In this document: in pieces, positions 24,331-33,814 of the stretch | Layout of the letters: every line of letters starts with the position of its first letter | How positions within the stretch are numbered: the stretch's first letter is position 1 | Source of the DNA: an uncultured Dysosmobacter sp. | GTDB lineage: Bacteria; Bacillota; Clostridia; Oscillospirales; Oscillospiraceae | Reading direction: 5' to 3' | DNA length: 64,000 bases | Assembly (NCBI GenBank): GCA_934590165.1 | Contig: CAKTOO010000005.1 | Location: 1 to 64,000 of the forward strand | Translations under genes and position numbers: made by a program | The notes under the pieces: generated by a model | Told to the model about the DNA's origin: nothing | The model's input: only the letters and a program-made list of their open reading frames with translations | Databases searched by the model: none

Positions 24331-27300
24331 ATGAGCCGAACCTTTAAAAAGGTGCTGGTGGCCAACCGCGGCGAGATTGCCATGCGGGTTTTCCGGGCCT
24401 GCCACGACCTGGGATTACAGACCATCGCCATCTATTCCAATGAAGATACATACAGCCTGTTCCGCACGGCCGCGGACGAGTCCTATCTCATCGGCGAGAA
24501 CGAAAGCCCCCTGGGGGCCTATCTGAACATCCCTCGCATCATTCAGCTGGCAAAAAAGCACGGCGCCGACGCCATCCATCCCGGCTACGGATTCTTGTCC
24601 GAGAACGGCGATTTTGCCCGGGCCTGCGAGGAGGCCGGCATCCAGTTCATCGGTCCCAGCTCCCGGGTGCTGGACATGATGGGTGACAAGCTCTCCGCCA
24701 AGCAGATGGCTCTGGAGTGCGGCGTGCCCACCACCCCCGGTACCACCGAACCGCTGAAAAGCCGCCAGGCCGCCCAGAAGCTGGCCATGGAGTTCGGCTT
24801 CCCTGTCATTTTGAAGGCTGCCGCCGGCGGTGGCGGACGGGGTATGCGCCGGTGCGACACTGTGGAGGAAGTGGGTGTCAACTTCGATCTGGTGAAGGCG
24901 GAGGCCAAGAAGGCCTTCGGCAATGATGACATCTTCATGGAGAAGTTCCTGGTGGAGCCCAAGCACATTGAGGTCCAGGTTCTGGGCGACGAGTTTGGAA
25001 ATGTGGTCCACCTGTATGAGCGGGACTGCTCCCTCCAGCGCCGCTATCAGAAGGTAGTGGAGTTCGCCCCCGCCTTCTCTGTGGACCCGGCGGTGCGGGA
25101 GGCCCTGTGCGCCGACGCGGTGAAGATCGCCAAGCATGTGGGCTATGTCAACGCCGGCACCCTGGAGTTCCTGGTGGACAAGGAGGGGCACCACTATTTC
25201 ATTGAGATGAATCCCCGCATTCAGGTGGAGCATACCGTTACGGAGATGATCACGGGCATTGACCTGGTGCGCTCCCAGATCCTCATTGCCGAGGGCCGTC
25301 CCCTCAGTGATCCCCGCATCGGTATCACCAGTCAGGAGTCTATCCGCCGGGACGGCTACGCCATCCAGTGCCGCGTCACCACCGAGGACCCTGCCAACAA
25401 CTTCGCCCCCGACACCGGCAAGATCACGGCCTACCGCTCCTCCGGCGGCTTCGGCGTCCGGCTGGACGGCGGCAACGCCTATACCGGTGCCGTCATCTCC
25501 CCGTACTATGACTCCCTGCTGGTGAAGATCACCACCTGGGACAACACCTTTGAGGGCGTGTGCCGCAAGGCCAGCCGCGCTATCAACGAGGTCCATGTCC
25601 GGGGCATCAAGACCAACATTGCCTTCGTTACCAATATTTTAAAAAACCCCACCTTTATCGCCGGCAAGTGCCACACGAAGTTCATTGACGAGACGCCGGA
25701 GCTGTTCCAGATGACCGAGAGCCAGGACCGGGCCACGAAAATGCTCAAGTACATCGGGAACATCGTGGTAAAGGAGCAGGGGGAGCACAAGTTTTACGAC
25801 GCGCCCCGGTTCCCGCCGGTTACCGGGAACCGGCCCGACGGCCTCAAGCAGCTGCTGGACGCCAAGGGTCCCAAGGCCGTGTGCGACTGGGTGAAGGACC
25901 AGAAAAAACTGCTTATCTGCGACACTACCACCCGAGATGCCCACCAGTCCCTGCTTGCTACCCGGGTCCGCACCCGGGACATCGTCAAGGGCATGGAGGG
26001 CACCTCCGAGATCCTGGCGGACGCCTTCTCTCTGGAGTGCTGGGGCGGTGCCACCTTCGATGTGGCATACCGCTTCCTCCACGAGTCCCCCTGGGAGCGG
26101 CTGGACCTTATCCGGGAGAAAGCGCCCAACCTGCTTTTGCAGATGCTTCTCCGGGGCGCCAACGCTGTGGGCTACACCAACTATCCAGACAATGTGATCC
26201 GGGAGTTCATCAAAGAGGCTGCCCGTTCCGGCATCGATGTGTTCCGGGTGTTCGACTCCCTGAACTGGCTGCCGGGCATGGAGGTGGCCATGGATGAGGT
26301 ACTCAAGCAGGATAAGATCTGCCAAGCCACCATCTGCTACACCGGCGATATCCTGGACCCCGAGCGGGACAAATACCCCCTGGAGTACTATGTGAAGCTG
26401 GCCAAGGAACTGGAGCGCCGGGGCGCTCATATGCTGTGCATCAAGGATATGTCCGGCGTTTTGAAGCCTTATGCCGCCAAGAAGCTGGTCTCCACTTTGA
26501 AGCAAGAGGTGGGCCTGCCCATCCAGCTCCATACCCACGACACCTCCGGAAACCAGGTGGCGACTTACCTCTGCGCCGCCGAGGCCGGCGTGGATGTGGT
26601 AGACTGCGCCATCTCCTCCATGGCATCCCTCACCAGCCAGCCCTCTCTCAACGCCGTGGTGGCGGCCCTTCAGGGCACGGAGCGGGATACCGGACTGGAT
26701 TTGCAGCGGCTGCAGTCCCTCACCGACTACTGGGAGGATGTCCGCAAGCGCTATGACTCCTTTGAGAGCGGCATCAAGTGCCCCGCCACGGACATTTACC
26801 GCTATGAGATTCCCGGCGGCCAGTACACGAACCTGAAGCCCCAAGTGGAATCCCTGGGCCTGGGCAGCCGCTTCCAGGAGGTCAAGGAAAATTACCGCAA
26901 GGTCAACGACATGCTGGGCGACATCATCAAGGTGACGCCCTCCAGCAAAATGGTGGGAGACCTGGCCATTTTCATGACTCAGAACGACCTGACGCCAGAG
27001 ACCATCGTGGAAAAGGGCGAGGGTCTGGCGTTCCCGGACAGCGCTGTCACATATTTCTCCGGCATGATGGGCCAGCCCCAGGGCGGCTTCCCGAAGGAAC
27101 TGCAAAAGGTGGTCCTCAAGGGGAAGAAGCCCATCACCTGCCGCCCCGGCGAGCTGCTGGAACCGGTGGACTTTGAGGCCAAGAAGAAGGAAATGGCCGC
27201 GTTTGACCCAGACCCCAGCTGGCGGGCCGTCCTCAGCTACTGCCTGTATCCCAAGGTGGTGGAGGAGTACGTGAAAAACCAGAAGGAATACGGCTACATC

Positions 27301-27747
27301 ATGCGCTTGGGCAGCCATGTGTTCTTCCACGGCCTGGCGGTGGGCGAGACCAACAAGGTCAACATCGCCGACGGCAAGACCCTGGTCATCAAATACCTGG
27401 GCCTCGGCGAGGTAGACGAGGAGGGTATGCGCACAGTTACCTTTGAGCTTAACGGCATCCGCCGGGATGTGAAGGTGCCGGATGAGAAGGCCCAGAAAAA
27501 CATCGTGAAGGTGCCCATGGCGGACCCGGAGGATAAAAGTCAGGTGGGAGCCTCCATTCCCGGCGCTGTCAGCAAGATCGCCGTCAAGGTGGGAGACACC
27601 GTGGAAAAGAACCAGACTCTGGTGACCATCGAGGCCATGAAAATGGAGACCGCTGTGACTGCCCGCATGGGAGGAACAGTAGAAAACATTTGCGTTCGCG
27701 AAGGAGATACGGTCAAAGGCGGGCAGCTTCTGGTCACACTGCGCTAA
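24331..27747 (+). CDS. pyc: Pyruvate carboxylase
   Basis: A biotin enzyme that carboxylates pyruvate to oxaloacetate, refilling the TCA cycle and feeding aspartate and glutamate synthesis. The 1138-aa chain has the full domain order: biotin carboxylase (residues 1-450; 'AAAGGGGRGMR', 'EMNPRIQVEHTVTE'), carboxyltransferase (from about 530; 'CDTTTRDAHQSLLATR', 'HTHDTSGN'), the PYC/OadA conserved domain and a C-terminal biotinyl domain with EAMKMET (biotin on the Lys of MKM). The ATG at 24331 follows GAAGGAGG. Together with the citrate synthase gene it could supply both substrate and product of citrate formation. Confidence 0.97.
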   Translation: MSRTFKKVLVANRGEIAMRVFRACHDLGLQTIAIYSNEDTYSLFRTAADESYLIGENESPLGAYLNIPRIIQLAKKHGADAIHPGYGFLSENGDFARACEEAGIQFIGPSSRVLDMMGDKLSAKQMALECGVPTTPGTTEPLKSRQAAQKLAMEFGFPVILKAAAGGGGRGMRRCDTVEEVGVNFDLVKAEAKKAFGNDDIFMEKFLVEPKHIEVQVLGDEFGNVVHLYERDCSLQRRYQKVVEFAPAFSVDPAVREALCADAVKIAKHVGYVNAGTLEFLVDKEGHHYFIEMNPRIQVEHTVTEMITGIDLVRSQILIAEGRPLSDPRIGITSQESIRRDGYAIQCRVTTEDPANNFAPDTGKITAYRSSGGFGVRLDGGNAYTGAVISPYYDSLLVKITTWDNTFEGVCRKASRAINEVHVRGIKTNIAFVTNILKNPTFIAGKCHTKFIDETPELFQMTESQDRATKMLKYIGNIVVKEQGEHKFYDAPRFPPVTGNRPDGLKQLLDAKGPKAVCDWVKDQKKLLICDTTTRDAHQSLLATRVRTRDIVKGMEGTSEILADAFSLECWGGATFDVAYRFLHESPWERLDLIREKAPNLLLQMLLRGANAVGYTNYPDNVIREFIKEAARSGIDVFRVFDSLNWLPGMEVAMDEVLKQDKICQATICYTGDILDPERDKYPLEYYVKLAKELERRGAHMLCIKDMSGVLKPYAAKKLVSTLKQEVGLPIQLHTHDTSGNQVATYLCAAEAGVDVVDCAISSMASLTSQPSLNAVVAALQGTERDTGLDLQRLQSLTDYWEDVRKRYDSFESGIKCPATDIYRYEIPGGQYTNLKPQVESLGLGSRFQEVKENYRKVNDMLGDIIKVTPSSKMVGDLAIFMTQNDLTPETIVEKGEGLAFPDSAVTYFSGMMGQPQGGFPKELQKVVLKGKKPITCRPGELLEPVDFEAKKKEMAAFDPDPSWRAVLSYCLYPKVVEEYVKNQKEYGYIMRLGSHVFFHGLAVGETNKVNIADGKTLVIKYLGLGEVDEEGMRTVTFELNGIRRDVKVPDEKAQKNIVKVPMADPEDKSQVGASIPGAVSKIAVKVGDTVEKNQTLVTIEAMKMETAVTARMGGTVENICVREGDTVKGGQLLVTLR

Positions 27748-27762
27748 ATTGTGAAATTTTAC

Positions 27763-27800
27763 AAAGGAGGTCCGCCGGTACCGGCGGACCTCCGCTTTTT
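27763..27800 (+). terminator. Intrinsic terminator of pyc
   Basis: GGAGGTCCGCCGG/CCGGCGGACCTCC hairpin followed by GCTTTTTGC. Confidence 0.88.
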
Positions 27801-27864
27801 GCTTTCAAAACCACCAAAGATGATTGTCCACACCTGGCGGATATTTGTACAAGTTGACACTGCC

Positions 27865-27880
27865 TGACGGAATTCCGTCA
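27865..27880. promoter_or_regulatory. Perfect 16-bp palindrome upstream of the TRAP operon
   Basis: TGACGGAATTCCGTCA is fully self-complementary and lies about 80 bp upstream of the promoter at 27961. It has the form of a dimer binding site. The nearby CAAGT-7-ACTTG repeat (27909-27925) is a second, weaker inverted repeat. The regulator is unknown. Confidence 0.4.
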
Positions 27881-27960
27881 AAATTATGCATATCGGCGAA
27901 AGAAATGCAAGTTGATAACACTTGACTTGCAGGAAATTGCATAAAAAGCAAAAAAAGACC

Positions 27961-27989
27961 TTGAAAAATGACGGGAGTTGCGGTATTAT
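27961..27989 (+). promoter_or_regulatory. Sigma-A promoter of the TRAP-TAXI operon
   Basis: TTGAAA (27961-27966), 17 nt, TATTAT (27984-27989), 52 bp before the start codon of the binding protein. Confidence 0.65.
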
Positions 27990-28040
27990 ATGCAACAAGT
28001 ACTGCAAGACCCGCATACCAAAAGGAAAGAGGATTGAAAG

Positions 28041-29057
28041 ATGAAAAAGTTTCTGTCTTTGCTCATGGCCACTTTGATGATGGCCAGCGTTCTCACCGCC
28101 TGCGGCGAGAAGAAGGAAGAAGCCCCCGCTGAAACGCCTGCCGATACCCCTGCTGAGGCTCCCGCCGCCACCGGCAGCGAGCTGACCTTCACCACCGGCG
28201 GTTCCTCCGGCACCTATTATGCCTTCGGCTCCGTCCTGGCCGGCCAGGTCTCCAGCTCCACCGGCACCAAGGTCACTGCTGTGGAGGGCAAGGGCTCCCA
28301 GGGCAACATCGAGCTGATGGACATGGATGGCGCCCAGCTGGGCTTGGTCCAGTCCGACGTTATGAGCTACGCCTATGACGGCACCAACCTGTTCGCTGAG
28401 ATCGGCAAGGTGGACAGCTTCTCCACCGTGGCAGCCCTGTACATGGAGCAGGTCCAGATCGTTACCTGCGACCCCAGCATCAAGACCGTGGCTGACCTGA
28501 AGGGCAAGAATGTCTCCATCGGTGACTCCGGCTCCGGCGTGTGGTACAACGCCATCGACGTGCTGGGTGCCTACGGCCTGACTGAGGCGGATATCAACCC
28601 CACCTACCAGGGCTTCGGCGACAGTGCTGAGTCTCTGAAGGACGGCAAGATCGACGCCGCTTTCGTGGTGGCCGGCGCTCCTACCACCGCCATCACCGAG
28701 CTGGCCAGTGCCAAGCCCACTTACCTGGTGAGCCTGGATGATGAGCACATCGACGCTCTGCTGGCCCAGTCCCCCTATTACAGCAAGTATGTCATCCCCG
28801 CCGATACCTACGGCCTGGAGTCTGACACCACCACTGTGGCTGTGGGCGCCGTGGTCATCGCCCGTGACGATGTCTCCGAGGACGATGTGTACAACTTCTG
28901 CGCTGGCGTGTTTGACAACATCGACGCCATTTCCGCTGTCCATGCCAAGGGCCTGGAGCTGAACCTGGACTTTGCTGCTTCCGTTACCTCCGTGCCCTAT
29001 CATCCTGGCGCTGCCAAGTACTTCGCCGAGCAGGGCATCACCGTTCCCACCAAGTAA
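28041..29057 (+). CDS. TAXI-family TRAP transporter solute-binding lipoprotein
   Basis: A 338-aa extracytoplasmic receptor of a TRAP transporter. The lipobox LTAC puts the lipidated Cys at about residue 21; a Pro/Ala/Glu-rich linker (22-45) follows. The mature domain begins 'LTFTTGGSSGTYYAFGSVLA', the hallmark of TAXI receptors, and contains 'LKGKNVSIGDSGSGVWYNA' and 'IDAAFVVAGAPTTAI'. TAXI receptors bind glutamate, 2-oxoglutarate or related acids in the few studied cases, so the substrate here is unknown. A Shine-Dalgarno-like GAGGATTGAAAG precedes the ATG. The fused membrane subunit follows. Confidence 0.93.
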   Translation: MKKFLSLLMATLMMASVLTACGEKKEEAPAETPADTPAEAPAATGSELTFTTGGSSGTYYAFGSVLAGQVSSSTGTKVTAVEGKGSQGNIELMDMDGAQLGLVQSDVMSYAYDGTNLFAEIGKVDSFSTVAALYMEQVQIVTCDPSIKTVADLKGKNVSIGDSGSGVWYNAIDVLGAYGLTEADINPTYQGFGDSAESLKDGKIDAAFVVAGAPTTAITELASAKPTYLVSLDDEHIDALLAQSPYYSKYVIPADTYGLESDTTTVAVGAVVIARDDVSEDDVYNFCAGVFDNIDAISAVHAKGLELNLDFAASVTSVPYHPGAAKYFAEQGITVPTK

Positions 29058-29101
29058 AAACACGTTCAGAACCTGTTAAAGAACCGCGAACGTCTCAAGG
29101 A

Positions 29102-29130
29102 GACTGCGGTGGGCAGCGCCCACCGCAGTC
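29102..29130 (+). promoter_or_regulatory. Intercistronic hairpin between TRAP receptor and permease genes
   Basis: GACTGCGGTGGGC/GCCCACCGCAGTC stem-loop without a T-run after it. It may protect the receptor mRNA or partly terminate, giving more binding protein than permease. Confidence 0.55.
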
Positions 29131-29225
29131 CCTTGTGGTTTTGCGAGACGGATGAGTCCGCACCGCCGGCGGCGGGGAGTCATGCGTTTCGTGACCAAAC
29201 ACCTTTAGGAAGAGAGGAAAACTGC

Positions 29226-31193
29226 ATGAGCTTTTGGAAGAAAGAGACCAAGGCTCCCGTGAATACCGCTCCGGCGGATGACGGCTCCGTTGGCACCGCC
29301 GCCGATGTGGAGCAGGTCATGAAAAAATATGACCGGGAGTCCAATACCCGTGTGTGGGAGGGTGTGCCAAAAGAGGTGGTCCGCTGGATCATGGTGGCCT
29401 TTTCCCTGTACAGCATTTATGTGACACTGTTCTCCACCGCCCTGCCGGAATTCCGCCTGTCTGTGTTCCTGGCCACCATCCTTATCATGGGCTATCTGAA
29501 CTTCCCCCTGCGCAAGGGTACCGTCCGGGTGAACCACATGCCCTGGTATGATATTCTCATCATGGTGCTGGGCTCCGGCGCGTTTTTCTGCTATGCGTTC
29601 AACGCCGAGCGGATCATCAAGCTGTCCCTGCGGGCGGCCAAGGACCCCTTCCTGCTGGCGATTGGCGTAGTGGGCATCCTGGCCCTTATCGAGCTGTGCC
29701 GCCGCAGCGTGGGCCTGCCTATTTTGTGCGTGGTGGGCGCCCTGCTGGTGTATACCTTTACCCGGGTCCAGCCCCGCATCGCCATCTATAACCTGTTCTA
29801 TACCACTTCCGGTGTTATGAACACCCCCATCAACGTCTGCGCCAAGTACATCGTGGTGTTCATCATCTTCGGCGCCTTCCTGGAGCGTACCGGCATCGCC
29901 CAGTTTTTCATTGATCTTGCCAACTCCATCGCCGGTGCCTCTGCCGGCGGTCCCGCCAAGGTGGCTGTCATCTCCTCCGCTTTGTGCGGCATGGTGTCCG
30001 GCTCCTCCGTGGGCAACACCGTCACCACCGGCTCCGTTACCATCCCCATGATGAAAAAGACCGGCTACAAGGCGGAATTCGCCGGCGCCGTGGAGGCAGC
30101 TGCCTCCACCGGCGGCCAGATCATGCCGCCCATCATGGGTGCCGCCGCCTTCCTCATGGCGGAGTATATGGGCATCAGCTACGCCACCGTGGCTGTCACC
30201 GCCATTTTGCCCGCTGTGCTGTACTTCACCGGTATTTATATTGCTGTCCATTTGGAAGCCCGGAAGCTGGGCCTGAAGGGTATTCCCAGAGATCAGCTGC
30301 CCAAGCTCCGGGTCCTCATTAAAAAGATCTATCTGCTGGCGCCCCTGGTGGTGCTGGTGGTGTTGGTGTCCACCAACATGAAGACCATGCAGTTCTCCGC
30401 CGCCGTGGCCATTTTGGTGGCTATCCTGGTGGGCCTCATCAACAAGGATGACCGCATTACGCCCGTCAAGATCATCGACGCTCTGGAGGCCGGCGGCAAG
30501 GGCACCATCACCGTGGCCGTGGCCTGCGCCATGGCCGGTATTGTGGCCGGCTGCATCACCGTCACCGGCCTTGCCTCCAAGCTCATCACCGCCATCGTCT
30601 CCGTTTCCGGCGGCCACACCATGATTGCCCTGGTACTGACCATGCTATGCTGTATCGTGCTGGGCATGGGTGTGCCCACCACCGCCAACTACTGCATCAT
30701 GGCGGCTACCTGCGCCCCCATCCTCATGAATCCCCAAATCGGCGTTCCCGCCATGGCTGCCCACTTCTTCGTGTTCTATTTCGGCATCGTGGCGGACATC
30801 ACGCCTCCCGTGGCCCTGGCGGCCTACGCCGGCAGCGCCATCGCCAAGGCGCCGCCTATGAAAACGGCCTTCAACGCCACCAAACTGGCCATCGCGGCCT
30901 TCATCGTGCCCTATATCTTTGCCATGAACCCCGCTATGCTGCTGGTAAACGTGGAGAATCCCTTCCAGGTGGTGCAGATCGTCCTCAGCTCCCTGGTGGG
31001 CTTGTTCGGCGTGGCCGCCGCGCTGAGCGGCTACCTGTACCGCCCCATCAACCCCCTGTTCCGTTTGGCTCTGGTGGCCGGCGGCTTGAGCATGATGATC
31101 CCCGGTACCCTGACAGACGTGATCGGCCTGGCTGTGGTAGTTGCTGTGGTACTGCTCCAGCGGGCTGCCGCCAAGCGGGAAGCCGTACAGTAA
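29226..31193 (+). CDS. TRAP transporter permease, fused small and large subunits (DctQM type)
   Basis: A 655-aa membrane protein that moves the solute delivered by the TAXI receptor, driven by an ion gradient. Residues 60-190 are the DctQ-like part and the rest is the DctM large subunit, with 'GAFLERTGIAQFFIDLANSIAG', 'GSSVGNTVTTGSVTIPMMKKTGY', 'EAAASTGGQIMPPIMGAAAFLMAEY' and 'LGMGVPTTANYCIMAATCAPIL'. Fused QM subunits are the rule for TAXI systems. The ATG at 29226 follows GAGAGGAAAA; a longer upstream frame would cross the intercistronic hairpin. It ends at a strong terminator. Confidence 0.93.
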   Translation: MSFWKKETKAPVNTAPADDGSVGTAADVEQVMKKYDRESNTRVWEGVPKEVVRWIMVAFSLYSIYVTLFSTALPEFRLSVFLATILIMGYLNFPLRKGTVRVNHMPWYDILIMVLGSGAFFCYAFNAERIIKLSLRAAKDPFLLAIGVVGILALIELCRRSVGLPILCVVGALLVYTFTRVQPRIAIYNLFYTTSGVMNTPINVCAKYIVVFIIFGAFLERTGIAQFFIDLANSIAGASAGGPAKVAVISSALCGMVSGSSVGNTVTTGSVTIPMMKKTGYKAEFAGAVEAAASTGGQIMPPIMGAAAFLMAEYMGISYATVAVTAILPAVLYFTGIYIAVHLEARKLGLKGIPRDQLPKLRVLIKKIYLLAPLVVLVVLVSTNMKTMQFSAAVAILVAILVGLINKDDRITPVKIIDALEAGGKGTITVAVACAMAGIVAGCITVTGLASKLITAIVSVSGGHTMIALVLTMLCCIVLGMGVPTTANYCIMAATCAPILMNPQIGVPAMAAHFFVFYFGIVADITPPVALAAYAGSAIAKAPPMKTAFNATKLAIAAFIVPYIFAMNPAMLLVNVENPFQVVQIVLSSLVGLFGVAAALSGYLYRPINPLFRLALVAGGLSMMIPGTLTDVIGLAVVVAVVLLQRAAAKREAVQ

Positions 31194-31205
31194 TGCGATT
31201 TTATG

Positions 31206-31241
31206 ATCCGCTCCCGAACCTGGTTCGGGAGCGGATTTTTT
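31206..31241 (+). terminator. Intrinsic terminator of the TRAP operon
   Basis: ATCCGCTCCCGAACC/GGTTCGGGAGCGGAT followed by TTTTT. Confidence 0.9.
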
Positions 31242-31431
31242 CGCATATTTTGATGAATTTTTCAAAAGTCAGTAACCTTTTGACAGGATTTTCCGTCTAA
31301 AAAAAGAAAAGCACCGGCCTGCGAACAGACCATGAAAATCTGTTACCAATTTGTTGTTGCTTTGTAGGAGTAACTGTTCTAGCATGAGCCATACAGTTAC
31401 AAGGAACGACGGGAAAGAGGAGAATCAAGCG

Positions 31432-33114
31432 ATGGCTGAAGTTAAAGATCTGGAACGGGAGGCTCCGGCGCAGGAGCCCGTGCCGGCGCCGCCGGCAGAG
31501 AGTGCCCCCAAGGAGAGCGTGCAGTCCAAGTGGAAAAACATGCCCCGGAAGAAGCGGCGCAAGCTCGTTCGCTGGGCCATTTTGCTGGTGGTCCTGGCGG
31601 CGGCCGCGGTGGGCGGCTGGAAGCTGTTCGGCGGAAAGGGCAAGCAGGAGGCCCAGGTGGTGACGGATATGGTGTCTTACGGATCCATCACCTCTACCGT
31701 GGAGGGCAGCGGCATCACTAAGGCGAAAAAAAGCGAGACCATCACCCTGACCACCTCCGGCACCGTACAGGAGGTGCTGGTCACGGAGGGCCAGCAGGTG
31801 ACGGCGGGCACGCCGCTGTTTGTCATTGATTCCGAGGATGCCCGGACTGCCGTCCAGAAGGCGGAAAGCAACCTGGAGGGGTATCAAAAGCAGCTGAACA
31901 CGCTGCAAAAGGATATCGCAGGACTGAACCTGTCTGCGGGATATCCCGGCAAGCTGATGGAGGTGGAGACTCTGAACCCCGGCGACACCATCAGCAAGGG
32001 CCAGAAGGTGGCCACTCTGTCTGATGATACCCGCCTGCGCCTGACCCAGTATTACAGCTACGCCTATGAAGGAAACATCCGCCAGGGACAGACGGTGGAT
32101 GTGTCCATCCCGGCACTGATGACGACGCTCTCCGGCACGGTGGAAGCGGTACATATGGTCAGCCGCATTACCCCGGAGGGGTCCAAGCTGTTTTCTGCTG
32201 ACATCATCGTGAAAAATCCAGGCTCTCTGACAGCGGCTATGACGGCCTCCGCCACCGTCACGGTGAACGGAGAAGTCGTGTATCCTTATGAAGCGGGCAA
32301 GCTGGAGTACTACCGCACCGGTGACCTGTGCTCCACGGTCAACGGCACGGTCATTTCCAGCAGCCTGGTGGATTATTTGCAGGTGGAGACCGGGCAGGTG
32401 CTGGTACGCATCGACGGCGAGGAGAGTGAAAGCGAGCTGTTTACCCTCCAGCAGAACGTGGAGGAGGCCCAGAAGGCACTGGATACCGCCCGGAAGAATC
32501 TGGACAACTGCAATGCCGTGGCACCTATCGACGGCACGGTCATTGGACTGATGCTCCAGCAGGGCCAGGAGGTGGAAGCCAACAGCGCCGTCATCACCAT
32601 CGCGGATACCTCCACCATCGTGGTGGATGCTACCGTGGATGAGCGGAACGTCAGCTACGTCAAGCCCGGTATGATGGTGGACATCGACCAGTGGGGCAGC
32701 ATCTACACCGGTACGGTGGAGTCCGTCAGCCTGAATTCCAAAGCGGAAAACGGCGTTGCCAGCTATCCCATGGTCATTTCGGTGGATAACTATGACGGTA
32801 CCCTCGTGACCGGCAGCTATGTCAACTATTCTCTGGTAGCCAGCGAAAATGACAACTGCCTGGTGGTGCCCATCCAGTGCGTGAAGACCGTTCCCCTGGA
32901 GGACGGCTCCACCGGCAACGTGGTGTTTGTCAAGGGCGACCGGCCGGACAACGCCATCGACCTGACCGTCCCTGTGGACGGCGTGCCGGACGGCTTTTGG
33001 GCCGTGCCGGTGGAGATCGGTATCTCCGATACATACAATGTGGAGATCAAGTCCGGCGTGGAGGAAGGGACCGAGGTCTTTACCCAGATGCAGACCTCCG
33101 ACGTGTGGATGTGA
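31432..33114 (+). CDS. HlyD/MacA-like efflux adaptor protein
   Basis: A 560-aa membrane-fusion-type adaptor. After a basic cytoplasmic N-terminus there is one membrane anchor (about residues 46-66). Then come lipoyl/barrel-sandwich halves ('GTVQEVLVTEGQQVTAGTPLFVID', 'APIDGTVIGLMLQQGQEV') around a coiled-coil ('LFTLQQNVEEAQKALDTARKNLDNC') and beta-barrel segments. It is longer than E. coli MacA and seems to contain duplicated biotinyl-like parts. AAAGAGGAGA precedes the ATG at 31432. It is first in an operon with an ABC ATPase and a MacB-type permease, so it likely works with them to export a peptide or antimicrobial. Confidence 0.85.
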   Translation: MAEVKDLEREAPAQEPVPAPPAESAPKESVQSKWKNMPRKKRRKLVRWAILLVVLAAAAVGGWKLFGGKGKQEAQVVTDMVSYGSITSTVEGSGITKAKKSETITLTTSGTVQEVLVTEGQQVTAGTPLFVIDSEDARTAVQKAESNLEGYQKQLNTLQKDIAGLNLSAGYPGKLMEVETLNPGDTISKGQKVATLSDDTRLRLTQYYSYAYEGNIRQGQTVDVSIPALMTTLSGTVEAVHMVSRITPEGSKLFSADIIVKNPGSLTAAMTASATVTVNGEVVYPYEAGKLEYYRTGDLCSTVNGTVISSSLVDYLQVETGQVLVRIDGEESESELFTLQQNVEEAQKALDTARKNLDNCNAVAPIDGTVIGLMLQQGQEVEANSAVITIADTSTIVVDATVDERNVSYVKPGMMVDIDQWGSIYTGTVESVSLNSKAENGVASYPMVISVDNYDGTLVTGSYVNYSLVASENDNCLVVPIQCVKTVPLEDGSTGNVVFVKGDRPDNAIDLTVPVDGVPDGFWAVPVEIGISDTYNVEIKSGVEEGTEVFTQMQTSDVWM

Positions 33115-33118
33115 CGTT

Positions 33119-33814
33119 ATGCTGGTTAAACTGAAAAACGTTTATAAAATTTACGGTGAGGGCCTGGAGAGCGAGGTCCGGGCCCTGGACGGTGTATCCC
33201 TGGATATCGACCGGGGGGAGTTCGTGGCCATCGTGGGGCAGTCCGGCTCCGGAAAGTCCACCATGATGAACGTGCTGGGCTGCCTGGACATCCCTACCCG
33301 GGGCGACTATTTCCTGGATGGCACCGATGTCCGGGAGCTGACGGATAAAGAGCTCTCCCATATCCGTAACAAGCAGATCGGCTTCATTTTCCAGCAGTAT
33401 AATCTGATTCAGAGCCTGACGGTGCTGGAAAACGTGGAGCTGCCCCTCATTTACCAGGGCATCCGGGTGGATGACCGCTATGACATGGCCATGGAGGCAC
33501 TGGAGCGGGTGGGGCTTGCGAACCGGGTGAAGCACAAGCCGGCGGAGATGTCCGGCGGCCAGCAGCAGCGGGTGGCCATCGCCCGGGCCATTGCCACCCG
33601 GCCTCCCATCATCATGGCCGACGAGCCCACCGGCGCCCTGGATTCCCACACAGGCCTGGAGGTGCTGGGCTTTTTGCAGCAATTGAACAAGGAGGGCACC
33701 ACCGTCATCCTCATCACCCATGACAACGGCATTGCCGCTACCGCCCGCCGCATCGTGCGCCTGGCGGATGGGAAGATCGTGGATGACCATGAACAGGAGG
33801 TGGACTGGCTGTGA
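33119..33814 (+). CDS. ABC transporter ATP-binding protein (MacB/LolD type)
   Basis: A 231-aa ATPase. Walker A is GQSGSGKST (about residues 39-47), the Q-loop is 'FIFQQYN', the signature MSGGQQQRVAIARA, Walker B IIMADEPTGALD and the H-loop ITHD. The sequence type 'GKSTMMNVLGCLDIPTRG' is that of the MacB/LolD/FtsE group. It starts 4 nt after the adaptor stop codon and overlaps the permease gene by 4 nt (GTGA), so the three are translationally linked. Confidence 0.95.
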   Translation: MLVKLKNVYKIYGEGLESEVRALDGVSLDIDRGEFVAIVGQSGSGKSTMMNVLGCLDIPTRGDYFLDGTDVRELTDKELSHIRNKQIGFIFQQYNLIQSLTVLENVELPLIYQGIRVDDRYDMAMEALERVGLANRVKHKPAEMSGGQQQRVAIARAIATRPPIIMADEPTGALDSHTGLEVLGFLQQLNKEGTTVILITHDNGIAATARRIVRLADGKIVDDHEQEVDWL

